Of a stretch of DNA of 64,000 bases, positions 35,588 through 49,547 are shown in pieces. Position 1 is the stretch's first letter; every line of letters starts with the position of its first letter. Source of the stretch: Zanthoxylum bungeanum (lineage: Eukaryota; Streptophyta; Magnoliopsida; Sapindales; Rutaceae); contig SKCR01017980.1 of the NCBI GenBank assembly GCA_019454045.1, positions 62,001-126,000 on the forward strand. The letters are read 5' to 3'. The translations under genes were made by a program, and so were the position numbers. The notes beneath the pieces are model-generated. The model searched no databases. It saw only the letters and a list, made by a program, of their open reading frames with translations, and was not told the origin of the DNA.

Positions 35588-35992
35588 CCGATGGTCAAGT
35601 GTTAACCTATCCGCTTAGTCACGGGTTATCTTGTAACATAATCAATACTTTTAAATCCTTATTAGATGGGTATAATTTAGTTTTCAAATAAATTCATATT
35701 TGATGGACATACCTTTTCAAAACTTAGTGGTATCCAAAAAGACAAATCAAGATGCAGCTTCTAAATCTCAAACAAACACAGAGATATAGAAAGGCAATGG
35801 ATGTCAACTTGTATTAACCATTGGCAGATGGCAACTACATAAATGAAACTTGCCTTTTTGCCTGCCATAGATTACCAAGAAAGTAAGCAAATCATTCAAA
35901 GAATTTACACAAATGTTAATGACCCGAACAACAACAGTTCTGTACGATGACATTCAAGGAATTTTGATTGTGTGGCAATTGTTTCAACTTCT

Positions 35993-38900
35993 TCAATTGC
36001 AGTGGTGAACGACACCATTGTTCCGGCCTCTATGGGTCATGCTAATGTGATCTAAGCCCCATATTCGAATTGTACAATCATCACTGGCCGAAGCCAACAT
36101 GTGAAGATTCGCCGGATTCCAGCTCACACAATTAACTGATCCAGAATGTCCCAGCAGTGACAATACGAGCTCTCCGGTGTATCTATGCCATATATACACC
36201 TATAACAATAACAGGCACGCCTTAAACGTTAATCCAAATCACAGCTTGATAAAGGAAAAATATACACACTACCCACTACTAGTAAATAAAAAGTCGAGAT
36301 AGAGAAAAAGCAACTAGAACAATGCGTTGTCAGAGGCAGAGAGAGGGAGAGGAAAGAAATGCTTTACGCTATAGAATTAATTCTTTAGGAAAAAACAACC
36401 AGGTTTGTCACAGCTCTTGAATTTTTATTCCACATATTGAATGAACAACTGTTGTATAGTATACTAATACTACAATGAACAACATCTCAATACTAAAAAA
36501 TGGCATCAATGCTGAACAATAATACAAATAAAAAGACAAAAAGCTGCAGACAGAAATAACTTGAAACAAAAATATCTTGATAAGAAGAGTACATCGAAAG
36601 ATGCGGCAGCACTAAATTCACTTAATAGAATTACTGTCATTACCAGCTAACCCACATCTAGAAAAACAGTACCATCAATATTGAAACAATTGTTAAGAAA
36701 GAAAAGTAAAAAAATATTCTTTTAGAAATAAAAAAAATGTGCTTTTGAAACAATTGCAAGCCTGCCTAGTCAAATCCTTTTGAGTAGAATGAACACCAAA
36801 TCCAGCAATTGCATACACAATTATATTCACTTAAAAATAATCATTAATCTTAATTAAGCAACCTTCATGCTTGTATATTTTTGGCCTCTTTGCAAAAGGG
36901 GAAAAAGAAAAATGGTATCTGTGAGTCCTCACTCCCACTGGCAATAGACACTACTAATTAAGAAAAATTCGAGAGAAAAAGCACCTAGAACAATGTGTGT
37001 TGTTGGAGACAGAGAGGGAAAGGAATGAAATGTTTTATGCTTTAGAATAAATTCTTCAGGAAAAAACAAATATATTAATTATAACAAATCATTTGAGTAG
37101 AATAAAGTAATAAACACCGTATCCAGCAATTACACACAATTATATTCACTTAATTATAATCATTAATATTAATTAAGTACCTCCGTGCTTGTATATTTTT
37201 GGCTTCTTTGCAATAGGGGAAAAAGAAAAAAAGGTACCTGTGAGTCCTCACTCCCACTGGCAATAAATGCTTGTTCAAATCCACCAAAACAAGATCGAAT
37301 AACAAATCGGGCACGCTTGTGACCTTTGTACTTTGAAACAAGCTTGGGTTCACTTTCTATGCTCCAGAGATGAATTTCTTGGTTTATAAGATTAACCAGC
37401 AGGTATTTGTTATCTTTTGATAATGAAAATGAAGTGATTACTTCCTCTTCTTCAATCCACCTCTCAAAATTAGCTTCCCTGTCAAGCAAGAGAAGTGCAG
37501 TTTCTCTGCATATGCTTATTATTCTCTTTCCATCATCAGTTATAGCCATGTCTGATATTCTTAGTGTCTTTTGCCCTTTCCAAGATTCCAGCTCTCTTCC
37601 ATCCAAATCCCACAGGCAGATGCTCTTATCAGTCATTCCAGCAAAAATTCCTCCTCCATCTGGAAACCATCCACAGGAAATCATGGCAACACCAGTTTTC
37701 TCATAAACATGGAGACATTCTCCAGAACTAATATCCCAACGTCTGATAACCTCCTCTTGCCCACAAGTAAGAAGTTGATGGTCATTAGGGCTCCATGAAA
37801 CTGTAAACACTGGTCTCTGGTGACCACTTAGTCTATGCTTCAGTGACACCTGACCATCCTCTTTAACCTAAACAAGAGCAAATCTTAAGTTCATCAATAG
37901 AGAAAAGTTAGAAGCAATACTGAAAGATAGTTATTTGGGTATAAATAATAGCAATGCTGATGGATACAGTGAATACATATTATGTCATGTCGACCAGGTT
38001 GATTCTGAGTTTAAACTCTTAAGTCAAAATTGCCCAATGTTTACATTTGATCTGCCCATGAAGCACAGTAGAGCTCACAAGATCTTAAGATGCTGAGTTG
38101 ACTTCAATGTGTTGAATTCAAGAGGATTATTTTTTAGTAGAAGGCAGAGGAAGGGAGGATTCGAAGAGAAACTGCCATAGTTGTGATCTTCTAACATTAA
38201 TTCAAGGGACATAAAATATTAAATATTAGTTGCAGTCAAGTTAGATAGACCATGATCAATCTACTCAAATGGTTTCCGAATATCTGCTCTACACTTCATA
38301 TCAGTAAATCACTTGGGGCAAAATAGTGTTGATCGAATTTCACTTTTTCATTTGAAATTATAAAAATCTCAAAAAAAAGGAGCCAGAGATCATTATGGGC
38401 AAGATTTCCATGAGTTATCACTGTAAAATTGAGGCCAAAGAACCTTGAGGCAAAATAGAGTGGATCAAATTTCACTTTTTCATCAGAAAATTATAGAATG
38501 CTCAAAACAATGGAGCTAGAGATCATTAAACACCAATGGTGCTCATATGGGCAAGATTTCCATGAGTTATCGCTGTATAATTGAGGTTAAAGAACCTCGT
38601 GGTTGTAAATTGCGTGTCAATAGCCAAAAGCCAATAATAAAAAATATAATTTACCTCCCATATAATTGCTGACTGATCCTTAGACGATGAAGCCAAATAT
38701 TTCCCATCATGTGAAAATTGTAAGAACCAGACTTCATCAGTGTGTGCTTCCAGTATCTGTTACAGAGATTTTCACGCCAGCCTTTACAAATAATGGATGC
38801 AACAAATTCATAACAGCAAGTGTGCACGGCGTGCAAGACATCAAAAGTAAACAACAATCAGCCAAGTACCCATTCTAACCTGCAAAGTTTGTGAAGGAAT

Positions 38901-39677
38901 TTTGTTTCTCCCACATTGGTGATCAGAGTACAAAGACAGATCACAATCCGATGTATTGTGGAACAAGCAAGAATCTCGTTGTACATCGAGAGCCTTTTCA
39001 ACAAGATGTTCCAACCTTTTTTCAGGAATAATTACTGAAGCAGGGAGTAACTTTTGCAGTTTTGCTAGAAACTTTGACCTTGACTTTGCACCCTCACTAT
39101 CTCGACCAGAGAGTCCAAGTGTTACAGATTTTAAAGGAGAAACAATGCAGGCTGCAAGCTCATGGATTCGGCTTGTATTTATTTGAAGAGGCACAACCTC
39201 ATTCCTCAAAGTATTTAAGGCAGCGGTGACTTTATCCATCCTTAGAAGCTCAAGAAACTTCTGTTCCAATATCAAGAAAGATGCTGATTTCACAGCTGTT
39301 TCATCTGATAGACCAATCATATGCAATGTAGCTATGCTTTCATCCCACTTGCCATCCATCACTTGCTGCATGAACACATTAACCACCGATGAATGCAATG
39401 GTATTCCCGATTCTTCCTCAAGAAGGGCCCCGCTCTTATCATAACCAAGTGAATACAATGCCCTGGTTATGATTTTGATGAACTCTGATTGCTTTATGAC
39501 ACCTTTTGAACCAATTGTTTCTTCATCCCCTTGGGAGGTTAGTGGCCTAGCCATCACGTCTCCCAAAGAGCAAACTAAAGATTCTGTAACAGAAGAGTCT
39601 TCTGTTAAGTTCTTTGATTCTGCTACAGGTCCTTTCGCACGTTTCAGGGGTGGTTCACTATCTTCTATACCTCCCAT
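35993..39677 (-). CDS. WDR26: WDR26-like protein (LisH-CTLH-WD40)
   Basis: Homologue of WDR26/Gid7, a LisH-CTLH-WD40 protein that in other eukaryotes belongs to the CTLH/GID ubiquitin ligase. The plant member is reported to be a nucleocytoplasmic scaffold in stress signalling. Exons are 39677-38880, 38756-38655, 37867-37238 and 36199-35993, all GT-AG, for 578 residues. LisH spans about residues 62-96 (FIKIITRALYSLGYDKSG) and CTLH about 97-155 (VMDGKWDESIATL). WD40 repeats run from about 267 to the end: AHTDEVWFLQFSHDGKYLAS, GHQRPVFTVSWSPND, GHSGSVNCVSWNP and ASASDDCTIRIWG. A probable 5' UTR intron is 40437-39707. The gene is tail-to-tail with the alpha-galactosidase pseudogene, 405 bp apart. 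No damage is seen. Confidence 0.93.
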
Positions 39678-40768
39678 GAAATGTCCAAGTCAACCCATAT
39701 ATTCTCCTTGAGAAATAAAAACAGGTTTGAGGAACAGCAGGGCACAAAAGAAAAAGAAAGAAACACATGGTTACCCAATCCTTATGAACTGAAAGAGTCA
39801 ACTGAAAGACTAGGGCTATTCACTTGGCACATTGCAGCCTAACACTACAACAAAGAATTTGCAACAGGCAATTACATTGCAAAAATCTTTAGCTAACCAA
39901 TGCCATCTGGTATGTGATACACTGATATGAGAGTGTTTGATCATTTCTCCTATAAGACTGAAGCCGAAAAGGTTTGGAATTTGATCAAACTAAGCAATAC
40001 TGATTATCATAGTAAACACCAATCTCACCCCAAAACAAAAATGTCCCTCTAAATAAAATTTCTTGAAACCATATGCATGATGAAGTGATATTCTATGCAG
40101 TCTCAATGATTAAACATTAATCAATTATCAAAGTTAAACACCAACAATTGGTACCAAAGAAAGGCAAAAAAAAAAAAAAACTAAAGTAAAATTCATATTA
40201 AAAGGGCAAGCAGCAAGATCCAATCACATCACCATGATAAAAGAAATATTCAACCCAAGACTGAATTTTAATTACATAATTACATGATAAAGAACTCAAG
40301 AACAAGAAACATCAAACATATACCATCAACTATAGCAAAACGCAAAACAAAAGAACAACCCATCATCAACAGAATCATCAAGAACCCATTAACAAAATCA
40401 AGAAACTAACGCGTGAAAATTGATTAATGAAAGAAACCTGATTGAAAAGAGAAAATACCCAGGAAGCGAGAATGCGTACAGTAGAGAGAAAGAAGCACGT
40501 AAAAGGCAACAACAGAGCAAAGAAAGCCAAGTGTTAATGTAATGTAATTGTGTAGACGAGTGACCACAATTAATAATAATAAATACAACAAATTAAAAAT
40601 AAATACAAGAGGGTAAAATATTATATGTGATGCTTTTAGGCAGTCGATGATAGAGACTTGAGAAGAATTAAGCAATCAAATCTTGTATTGGATAGAGATA
40701 AAAAGAAAATGAAAAAGAAAATTTCTTCCGCTGACAGCTCCCCCATTTGTCCCCTTAAAGCTCTCTCT
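39678..40768. promoter_or_regulatory. WDR26 5' UTR, intron and promoter region
   Basis: On the minus strand, an exon ending AATCAG at 40438 is followed by a GT donor, and a TTTATTTCTCAAG acceptor lies at 39707. This suggests a 731-bp leader intron 29 bp before the ATG. The promoter should lie to the right, up to the hAT element at 40769. No other gene is seen. Confidence 0.5.
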
Positions 40769-41672
40769 TAGGGGTGATCATCGGTTCCGGTTCTACCCGG
40801 AACCGGTTGGAATCGGACCGATTTTCCGAGTTTGGAACCGGAACCGGTTGTAATCGGGTAGGTTACGGTTCCAAATATGAAGGAACCAATTTTATTCGGG
40901 TAGGTTCCGGTTCTAAAATAGTCGGAACCGGACTATGAAACCGATTTATATGAACATAAATTTTAAACATTTGGCGTTCATTATTTAATTGTACAAATTT
41001 TAAAGAGTCACGGTTCATATAGCAATATTTTAGTGCTTCTATCAAGTATATATAGTATGTATGTGTGTTTTGTGTTAAAGAGAGACGCTTAAAATTAGAA
41101 AATGAGCACATTACAAACAAAAAGCTGCTATAATTTAAAACTACCACAACGAGGGAAAAATTATCAATCAATAAATAAAATTTTCATTTACTCCATTTTG
41201 TTTTGCCACAATTTTGTTTTAACAAAAAAAAACATCTTCTTAATCTAATTCGAAATATTCCAGCACAACAGAATTCGACTCTAAAATTATATGTATTTAT
41301 TTTTTATCTTTTCATTTTCCTTCCATTTTCCCAGCAACATAAGTATATATATAATATCAATAATCAAATATTTTAAAAGAAAATAGTGGGCTATTATATA
41401 ACCTTTCGTTCTTGAGCTTATGCACTCCGATTTGGTCCATGTTTTTTCCTATGTACTCGTATCAGAATGTAGTTTTCATTAAAATATTTTAAAATATGGT
41501 AATTCGGAACTGGACTGGAACTAGACCGGAACCAGATGGAACAGAATAATAGGATACCCTGTTTAATTGGGTAGGTTCCGTTCCACTTAGTGCGGAACCA
41601 AATTTTTTCCGGGTAGGTTCCGGTTCTATGCGGAACCGGAACCAGAACCGAAACCGGTTTTGCTCACCCATA
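40769..41672. mobile_element. non-autonomous hAT element, 904 bp
   Basis: The ends TAGGGGTGATCA (left) and TATGGGTGAGCA (right, read inward) form inverted repeats. They are flanked by the 8-bp duplication CTCTCTCT (40761-40768 and 41673-41680), although that sequence is low complexity. Both ends carry clustered GGAACCGG/CCGGTTCC subterminal motifs (40782-40945 and 41505-41660). The interior is AT-rich and non-coding. The termini resemble those of the element at 21992, but the subterminal motif is entirely different. Confidence 0.8.
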
Positions 41673-42531
41673 CTCTCTCTTCTTTTAAATAAATTATTTT
41701 TTTATTTAATTATTTTATTTCCTAATTTTACTTTTTAATTTAATTATTATTTTTATCTCATTTACTTTATCTTTATCTTTATATTTGTTCTATTTTAGTT
41801 ACTTAATAAACCTTATATATTTTTTTTATTTTGTGTTTCTTTATTTATTTAATTTCCTTTTAATTCTTTATTAATTTATTTAACATTACTTATGTATAAT
41901 AGAAAATGTTCTATTTTATGTTAGAAATAATTTTTCATTTGTGACTAAAACGATTATATGTATAGCTTGCGAAACAAACATTTTTAGCCATGTTTATAGA
42001 AAAGTATATGTAATAATACACAAAAAGAAATACATGAAAATATACAAGAACATAAATTTTAATTTATGTTGTCTCCAAAGTCTTCATCTCGACGCACTTA
42101 ATGATATACTTATTACTCCGTACTACAATATGATAAATAATACAGAAAAAAAATAAATATAATAAATAAATATATAAAGAATATTAAATAAATAAAGTCA
42201 AAAAAAGATATTAAAAAATAATTAAATGAATGGATTTAATTAATTAATAAGATAAAAATAAATAAATAAATAAATAATAATTATATATATATATATATAT
42301 GATTTTGTAAATGAAGAGGTAATATTGTAATTTTGTATGAGGGGTGGGCTGAGAGAAGGGGGAAGAGCAGCTCTCAAAAAAATAAAGATAGGCATTGTAA
42401 CAGGTTCATTGTGAGTGTATGCCACAGGATCAAAGGGTTCATGTGGGCTCCAAAAGCCTTTGTGTAAAATCTGGGTCGTTAAATTATTATTCAACGGTTA
42501 AGATTTTCAAATTAAAAAAATGAATATAAAG
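41673..42531. other. AT-rich intergenic DNA
   Basis: No gene is recognised. Contents are TTTATT-rich sequence, AATAAATAAA runs near 42140-42275 and a short (TA)n tract near 42283-42301. Confidence 0.5.
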
Positions 42532-45339
42532 TATGGGTGTTCGCGGTGCGGTTTGGGGCGGTTTTTTTATTTTTTTGTTCAAATCGCGCGGGTTGCGGTT
42601 TAGAAAATTAGAAACCAAATTTCCAAATATCCTACATAAAACCGCGGCGGTTCGGTTCGGCGGTTTAACGGTTTGAGAGGTGTGGATTGACGGTTTAATT
42701 TTTATAAATTATTAGCTATTTATTTAAAACATTTGTGAAAATAATTAATCATTTGTCAAGTGTAAACAATATTAAATATTGTATTATTGTTCATCATCAG
42801 CAATTCTCGAAGCAATATATAAACATACACATTAAACATTAAACAATCAGACTGAACGTTTCTGTCTTTGTTTTTCTATTGTAATGGCTCACATGATAAT
42901 GCCACGTAATTGACTTCAAATGAGAGAATTAGTATAAAGCCTTATATGAATTTATCATCAGAATCGACATCCTCATTCACATCGTCATAAAGCAAGTTAG
43001 GCTCAATCATACACGTGAAACTTGATCCCGACAATTCTACAAAAGTAACATTACAAAAAAAAAAAAAAAAAAAAAAAAAACAATTTATTAGAAATCACAT
43101 TTGCTCATTTTAATCCACCATTTAGTCACCAAATTAAAGAACGTGATAAATACTAAATTGAAAGTCCAAAACGTCCTTAACTTTTACAACTCAATAGTCA
43201 CTACATGTCCCAAATCCTTATATATATAAATATATTCAACTAATCTCTCAACCCTTACCTTCTACTAAATTTATATTCAGCTACTCAATTACTAATTTAT
43301 TATCCTATTGTAACCAATCATAATCAAGTAATTTTCCGCAAAAAATTTACACACACTGTTGGCTGATGCACATAATTTTTATCAAACACTTGGCATAATT
43401 TTTGACAACTCTGTTTCGTTCTCAAAATGAGATTACATATGGCCCATTTCCAGTTCCACAACAAGGACTCCTTGCAAGATTTCAGAAACGACATAAAGTC
43501 TCTTCTTGAATAATTTTTTGTCTCATAACCCTACTGTTTCAATTTTGATAATTAAATCATTGGATTAATACAAGACATCATGTAATTTTAAAAACTCATG
43601 CCCAAGTGATCTGATATTCTGATTGGACACTAAAGAATGGTCGGTTATCATATTTTATATCCTGAGTCTTGACAAATATTCATACTTCATGAAATTGGAA
43701 TATTTGATGTTTGCATCCTGCAGAGTGTTATTTTGAATTGAGCTTTTGCATAAAAATATATATATATATATACATGATTATTGGTTTAGATGTTCAACCA
43801 TGTGGGATTATATGTTTTAATAGATTTTCTGTTGGTATGCTTATGATATTCCTTAAATTTAGATGGTCAGCTCTTTTGCTGTAGTTTTATAAGCACATTC
43901 ATGAAGTAACAACTTTCATGTGATAACAGTCATGCTGATGTTTTAGAGTTGATTTTTTTTTAAAAATATTTGGTGTATATGCTGCATGACTTACTTTGTT
44001 TTGTCAACGTCTCTACAATATTTGAATATGCATGTTTGAGTATATAATTTTGATAAAATCATTTATGCTAAATATGAGATGAGACATTAAGATTGATGAA
44101 ATTGTTGAACTTCTAGAATAGACAATGGTGAAATGGTTGTTATTGTATATAGATGATTATTTTGAATTGTCCACAATTTCAAGAAGCTGCAGGAAAATGT
44201 TTAAATACATTTATAATTTAATTGATGACTACTAACTGTTTATTGAATTTTTTCAATGCTTGCTAGAATATGAGTGGATATATAGATTATTGATGTTGAT
44301 AGTCTGATATCATATTCTGAAATTTTTATACTTATCCTGTGAGTTTTATTTGAGAAATTATTTGGAATATATTGTCTATAATGAATTGGACATGTGTTTA
44401 TCGATTTGAATGATTTTGGATTAAAATATGTTGTTATTGAAATCATGATTTTTATGGTTTCTTGGAAGCCGAACAGTCCCTGTATGTGGCTTATTTATAT
44501 GGTTTAAATTTGTAGAAAATTCAATGACTTTCATCGATTCTCGTTCTAGAAATAATTGAACACTTTTAACTTTGTTGTTACTTGTTAGTTCAAAATGGTG
44601 TCTGGATCTTTCATGTGTCAATGATTTAATCAGTTTAGATCTTTTTGTGCTTGATCTCAATTGAGACTTGAAGGTTGTTCCCATTTTGTTGTATATATAA
44701 TAGCTGAGCCAACTGTTGAAGCAGCAAAGATATTGCCACCTAAGGCAGAGAAGAAGAAGAGTAAAGCTTGCTAATTATTTTTCTAACTCTTTTGCTGACA
44801 AGTATGATTGTTCTCATTGTCTGTTTTTCTTCCTATATTGCGATTGCTTATTGACTGTACACTGGAGAGAGACAACATTTCAACGGATACTCTTCTTGTT
44901 CAACATGATGTCAGTGAGAAGCATGGAGGTTGGCATTGCTAAGTATAGCAATGATTCCTGACATTGTTTTTCCTGGAGGCTTATATGCATATATTCTCAC
45001 TGGCCTCACATACAAGAGCTGTGAATCATATGCAAATGTTGTCATAATTGCTAAGCAGAAGGTAATGAAGATGAATCAATTACTGAAACTAATAAAACAA
45101 CGATGATGAAATATGTGGGAATCAAATACTCAACGGTATGTTTGATGCATTATTTAATATTTATCATGATGAATTTACTGCAAAAGAATAATAGAAAGTT
45201 AAAGCTGTCCTAAATACATGCATATATGGTCTTTGTTTCAATATGAATGATTATGACCTTAGGAATAACAAGAATCATAACCACTGAAAAATAAAACAAT
45301 CTGGATGGACACTAACCTCCCTCAAGAAATGATGATAGT

Positions 45340-47247
45340 TAGTTCCAATGCTACAACTGTAGCAAACTAGGGCACATTGCCCGGAACTACCGGTTAAAGA
45401 GTTCTGCTCCAAAAGCAAACTTTACCGAAGACCAACTTGTTACTACGATCTTTGAGATCAACATGTTTGGTGGATTTGAGGGATGGTGGGTAGGCATTGT
45501 AATTTTCCATCATGTCTATTATGATTATGCTTTGTTCTAGGTTTATGTACAAGCTGTGAATAAGATAATGTGATGACTAATTTCTCAAAATTCTAAGCTG
45601 CTAAAAGCAGGTGATGTGGAATTTAAATTTTATTTTATGAAATATGGAAGGTTTGAGAACCTAAAACTTTAAGTATAAGATTTGTAGAAATATATAAATT
45701 TTATGATTTATATGAAATATTGCTTCTATGAAAAATATTTCTTTGATATTAAGAAATAGTGGGGGCTCGACCTCCAATGATAAATTGGAAATAGTGGGGG
45801 TTCTACCTATAATGTTTTACTCATGGTTTTAAAGTGATTGAAGGAGAAAATACATGCATTATAAAGGTTGAAAACAACATGTGAAATGTTTATATTTTGA
45901 TATGCTTATTTTATATGCATGTTGTTAATTGTGTTGAATTCTATGTTGTCTTCTAAATCTGTAATTGAAACAACTTAGAAGAAACTAGTGTAATTCTTGG
46001 AATAAAAAATTTACTTGGTCAGAAAATGGAATTTAATAATAAATTTGCATGTACTCCTTATAACTCTAGTGTAAAGTTGTTCAAGAACATTGCTGTCAAT
46101 GTTAGATAATTTGAGTATGCGAACAACATTGGTAACTGATGTTATGTTTTGGTAACACTAGACTTGACATTGCATATGTTATAGGATTATATGTAGATTT
46201 ATTAGTAGACTTGGTATGAGCATTGACATGCTATTGAGAAGGTTATAAGGTACCTGAAAAGGACCATGAACCTAGAGTTATTTTTTTAGAGGTTTTCCGC
46301 TATCCTTGAAGGATATTGCGATGTTAATTGGAACATCTTTTCGGATGATTCCAAGGCTACCAAGGGATATATTTACTTGAGTATGAGATGATACCACTGG
46401 CATCAGTTAGTGAAGAAGCAGCTTGATTAAGCAGCTTGACTATGAAGCTTGCTATGAGATACCCCTTTATGGGAAAGACTGATACCAGTTGTCTTGATCA
46501 ATTGTAATAGTACCGGACTATTACAAATATTCAGAACTGTTATTATAACAGTAAGAGATTGTAGATACACAGTACAGATAGAGAGTACCTCTCTTCTGGT
46601 GCTGTAAGAATGGATCATGTATGGACTGATGATAACTTAGCTGATCCTTTGATAAAAGGACTAACAAGAGAGAAGGTATACAATACCTAGAAAAGAATGA
46701 GACTATAGCCATTAGACAGTCACTTATGATGGTAACCCAATCTTATAGACTGGAGATCCCAAGAAATAGGTTCAATGGGTAATAACAAGTCATGAAGTGA
46801 TGATGAATCATGTTATTATTTTAATTGTAAGTTCCATTCTAATAGCATGATATCCTGAAGCGATAGAAGGATGAGTTATTTAACTCTTAATGTGTTCTAT
46901 ACTCTATGTAGAGTGGAGTACCTATCTACATGAGTACTCTTGATAGACACACCTATGTGAATGTAGAAGTGTGGCCGCTTCTTATGAAATTTTAGGCAAA
47001 AATTTCTAGAGCATTCACTATACTGGGATATACGAGCACGGCCGTAATGCTCGGGCTTTTGACTACACCCTGAAAGGTTTGTGTGTGTGACGTTGTCAGA
47101 GATAGAGTTCAAAACTACGAGTTACTCTAGTATAATCTGAATCGTCAACACTATGTAAAAGTTCAAGTCGAAAGACACTTTTATTTATGCACGACCTTAT
47201 ATATATTGCTCGATGAAAATATTTTTATTAAAATTCAAGTGGGGGAT
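45340..47247 (+). pseudogene. Ty1/copia retrotransposon 3' part, decayed
   Basis: Scattered plus-strand pieces in copia order. There is a gag zinc knuckle near 45349 (CYNCSKLGHIARN, with the last Cys replaced by Tyr). The end of reverse transcriptase lies near 46240 (RYLKRTMNLEL). RNase H follows near 46311-46380 (GYCDVNWN, KATKGYIYL), with the C-terminal DDNLADPLIKGL motif near 46625-46665. A long 3' leader with CCAAGAAATAGGTTCAATGG and a polypurine tract AAGTGGGGGAT (47237-47247) come next. Integrase and most of reverse transcriptase are missing, and the frames are broken by stops throughout. Confidence 0.78.
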
Positions 47248-48364
47248 TGTTGTAAATATGAATTTTTATAAAAATTGGTTTTAATGTTTTGAGGAGTTAC
47301 AAAAATTTATTTTGGAGAAGTAAGAAAATCAAAATTATTATGATTATTTAAGTTACAAAATTCCATCATTAAGTTGATGTTAATGTGTTTTAATTTAATT
47401 AAATTATCTTAACTCCACTCTTAATAATATATGTTACAACACTTTGTCTTCTTAAAAAAAAACACTCATGCTCTCAGCCAAATAAAAAAGAGATTCCACA
47501 GGATTCGGAACTGGTCTCTCACGAATCAGATTTCTTTTGAAACTCTTTTGTCTAGCCGCTGCTGCAACAAAATTCAAGGTTCACCTTTCACTTACAGGAA
47601 ACCATGAACTCCACTTTAGCCCGCTTGTACTTCAGGTTGGTGGCCCTTTAGAAACTCCCAGTATCAGAAACAACTATAAGTATCTTCTGTTAACCTCTAA
47701 CAGAAGAAAATTTACTACAACTGCCATCCCCATATCTCAAATGACAAGATATGGCCTGATGATCATGCATGCAAGTGATCAATATGTGCGCATATGGCCG
47801 TGATTGAGTGGAGCCATTTGATGCCATGAAATAAGAGTCAATTTAATGCATGATACTGGAAGTAACAAAGACACATGGTGTTTTAATATTGCATTTGGAC
47901 GTGGCTGACTCTGATGACACACATGATCAAAAGCAAGGCAAAGATGATCAATGTGTGTTCATATGTAGGTGGCACATGTTGCTGCGTGACTGAAAGAGAT
48001 TGATCTTATGTCTTGGAAATAATGAAAAAAACCCGAGAGAAAAATAGAAGAGAAACCGTGAGCAAATCTTTTATTTTCAAAAACCAAAAACCTCACTATT
48101 GTTTTTTTTGCGATTTCCGAGCTATTGTTTTTTATCGTGGGTGTGAGTATACCAATCGATTTTGTGCAAAATCGATTGAGACAATGTTAATCTGGGCTTG
48201 TTTTATCCTGGAGGCGTCGGGGCCGATTACTGCTAGCACAAAATCCGAGCAGAGCCGCAGAACGTCTTAAAGAGAGCGAACCGATCCGCGACTCAACCCA
48301 GATTCACTTTTTGCATCATTGGTGAACGGTAAAATTATTTTAATTTGTGCTTATTGTTCCAACA
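47248..48364 (+). repeat. probable copia 3' LTR
   Basis: It begins TGTTGTAAAT directly after the polypurine tract and most plausibly ends TTCCAACA at 48364, giving the terminal inverted repeat TGTTG...CAACA and 1117 bp. No 5' LTR copy was found in the window, so the end is inferred from the termini alone. Confidence 0.55.
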
Positions 48365-48740
48365 GAGACCGAGGATGAAAAATGTCATGGTGTCAGTGTC
48401 AAGTTTTTTAACACCATTTTTTGTTAAATTTTAATTTTAAAATTTTTAATAAAAATGAAAAATATGGTACTGAGTACAGAGGAGAGACTGAGAGAGCAAA
48501 AAATGACATACCTAACAGGCTAACACTGCTTACTGCTTACAGAGGAGAGACCGAGAGAGCAAAAATTGAAGCCTTGAAGGTTGATAATTGATATCATGTA
48601 CTTACTGGACCTGGTTTAAAAACTACAAAGGAGAGGAGAGATTCAGATTGCAGAGAAAAGAAGAGGGGAAGTCGGCGCATGAGATGAAAAAAAGGGGAAT
48701 GGAGAGAAAACCTAAATTTCGTTGGTATATATACTACCGG
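48365..48740. repeat. short direct duplication (AGAGGAGAGAC unit)
   Basis: A unit containing AGAGGAGAGAC and GAGAGAGCAAAAA occurs twice (about 48478-48502 and 48540-48566). No gene is seen. Confidence 0.5.
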
Positions 48741-48929
48741 GTCCGCTGGTCGGGTTGAACCCGAAATTTATGTATCAAAACCATAACCCGAACCGTAAAT
48801 TACGGTTTAGGCCATTTTGACCCGACATTCACAAATATACTCTTATAAACCGCGGTTTTTGTTGCGGTTCGGGTCGGGTCAGGTCGGTTCGCGGTTTGAC
48901 CCGACCTTATGTTCACCCATAATAGAAAG

Positions 48930-49545
48930 ATAAATTTTTATTTCTCTCCAAATTTGAACTGTTGGTTCAAAATCCAACGGCCCAAATTTAACTGGAGCCA
49001 CCAGGTTCGTATGCTACCAATGTGTTGTTACTTGTGGGTTAAATTATACATGTACCTCGTTATCTTTCTTTTCTTTTTTGCTCGAAGCTCTAAAGAAAAT
49101 ACAAGAATGTATAGGGAAATTAGCCAAACTAGCCAACAAAACAATGCATTTTTCTCAATTAGATATAACTAGGTTTTTTATCCATTCTAGTCAACATTCA
49201 TATAAAGTGTACTAAAATACCCTCAAAATAACTTTTCACCTTCAAACAAAAAAACACCCACGTTCTCATTTCACTTCACATTTGAGATTTCACTTTTCAC
49301 TCTCTTGTGAAACCGAACAAAAATAAGTGAAAGAAGACAAATCTTGACTTTTCTTTTTCAGATTCAAATAAAAACAAGTAAGTTTTCTTGAATTTTTTTA
49401 ATTTTGTACATGAAATGTATGTGTTTTTTTAATGTATTGGTTCAATTTTATGCTTCCATCTTATTTTTTGTTTTGCTGTTATTTTATCATGTGCATACTA
49501 TATGTTTGATAAAATATCCATTACGTGAAGTTGGTTCGTAGAACC
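48930..49545. other. intergenic DNA
   Basis: No gene is recognised. AT-rich sequence with short open frames lacking coding character. Confidence 0.45.
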
Positions 49546-49547
49546 GT

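Larger units (their letters stand above)
42532..48921. mobile_element. large hAT element carrying a copia fragment
   Basis: The ends TATGGGTGTTC (left) and TATGGGTGAAC (right, read inward) are inverted repeats. The flanks ATATAAAG (42524-42531) and ATAGAAAG (48922-48929) match at 7 of 8 positions, as an aged hAT duplication. Subterminal GCGGTTTGG/AACCGCGG/CGGGTCGGGTC motifs cluster at 42540-42690 and 48740-48905. No hAT transposase is recognisable inside. The middle includes a decayed Ty1/copia 3' end and LTR (about 45340-48364). A poly-A run lies at 43055-43080. Either the two ends belong to one element of about 6.4 kb with a nested retroelement, or the pairing is coincidental; the termini and flanks favour the first. 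Confidence 0.7.
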
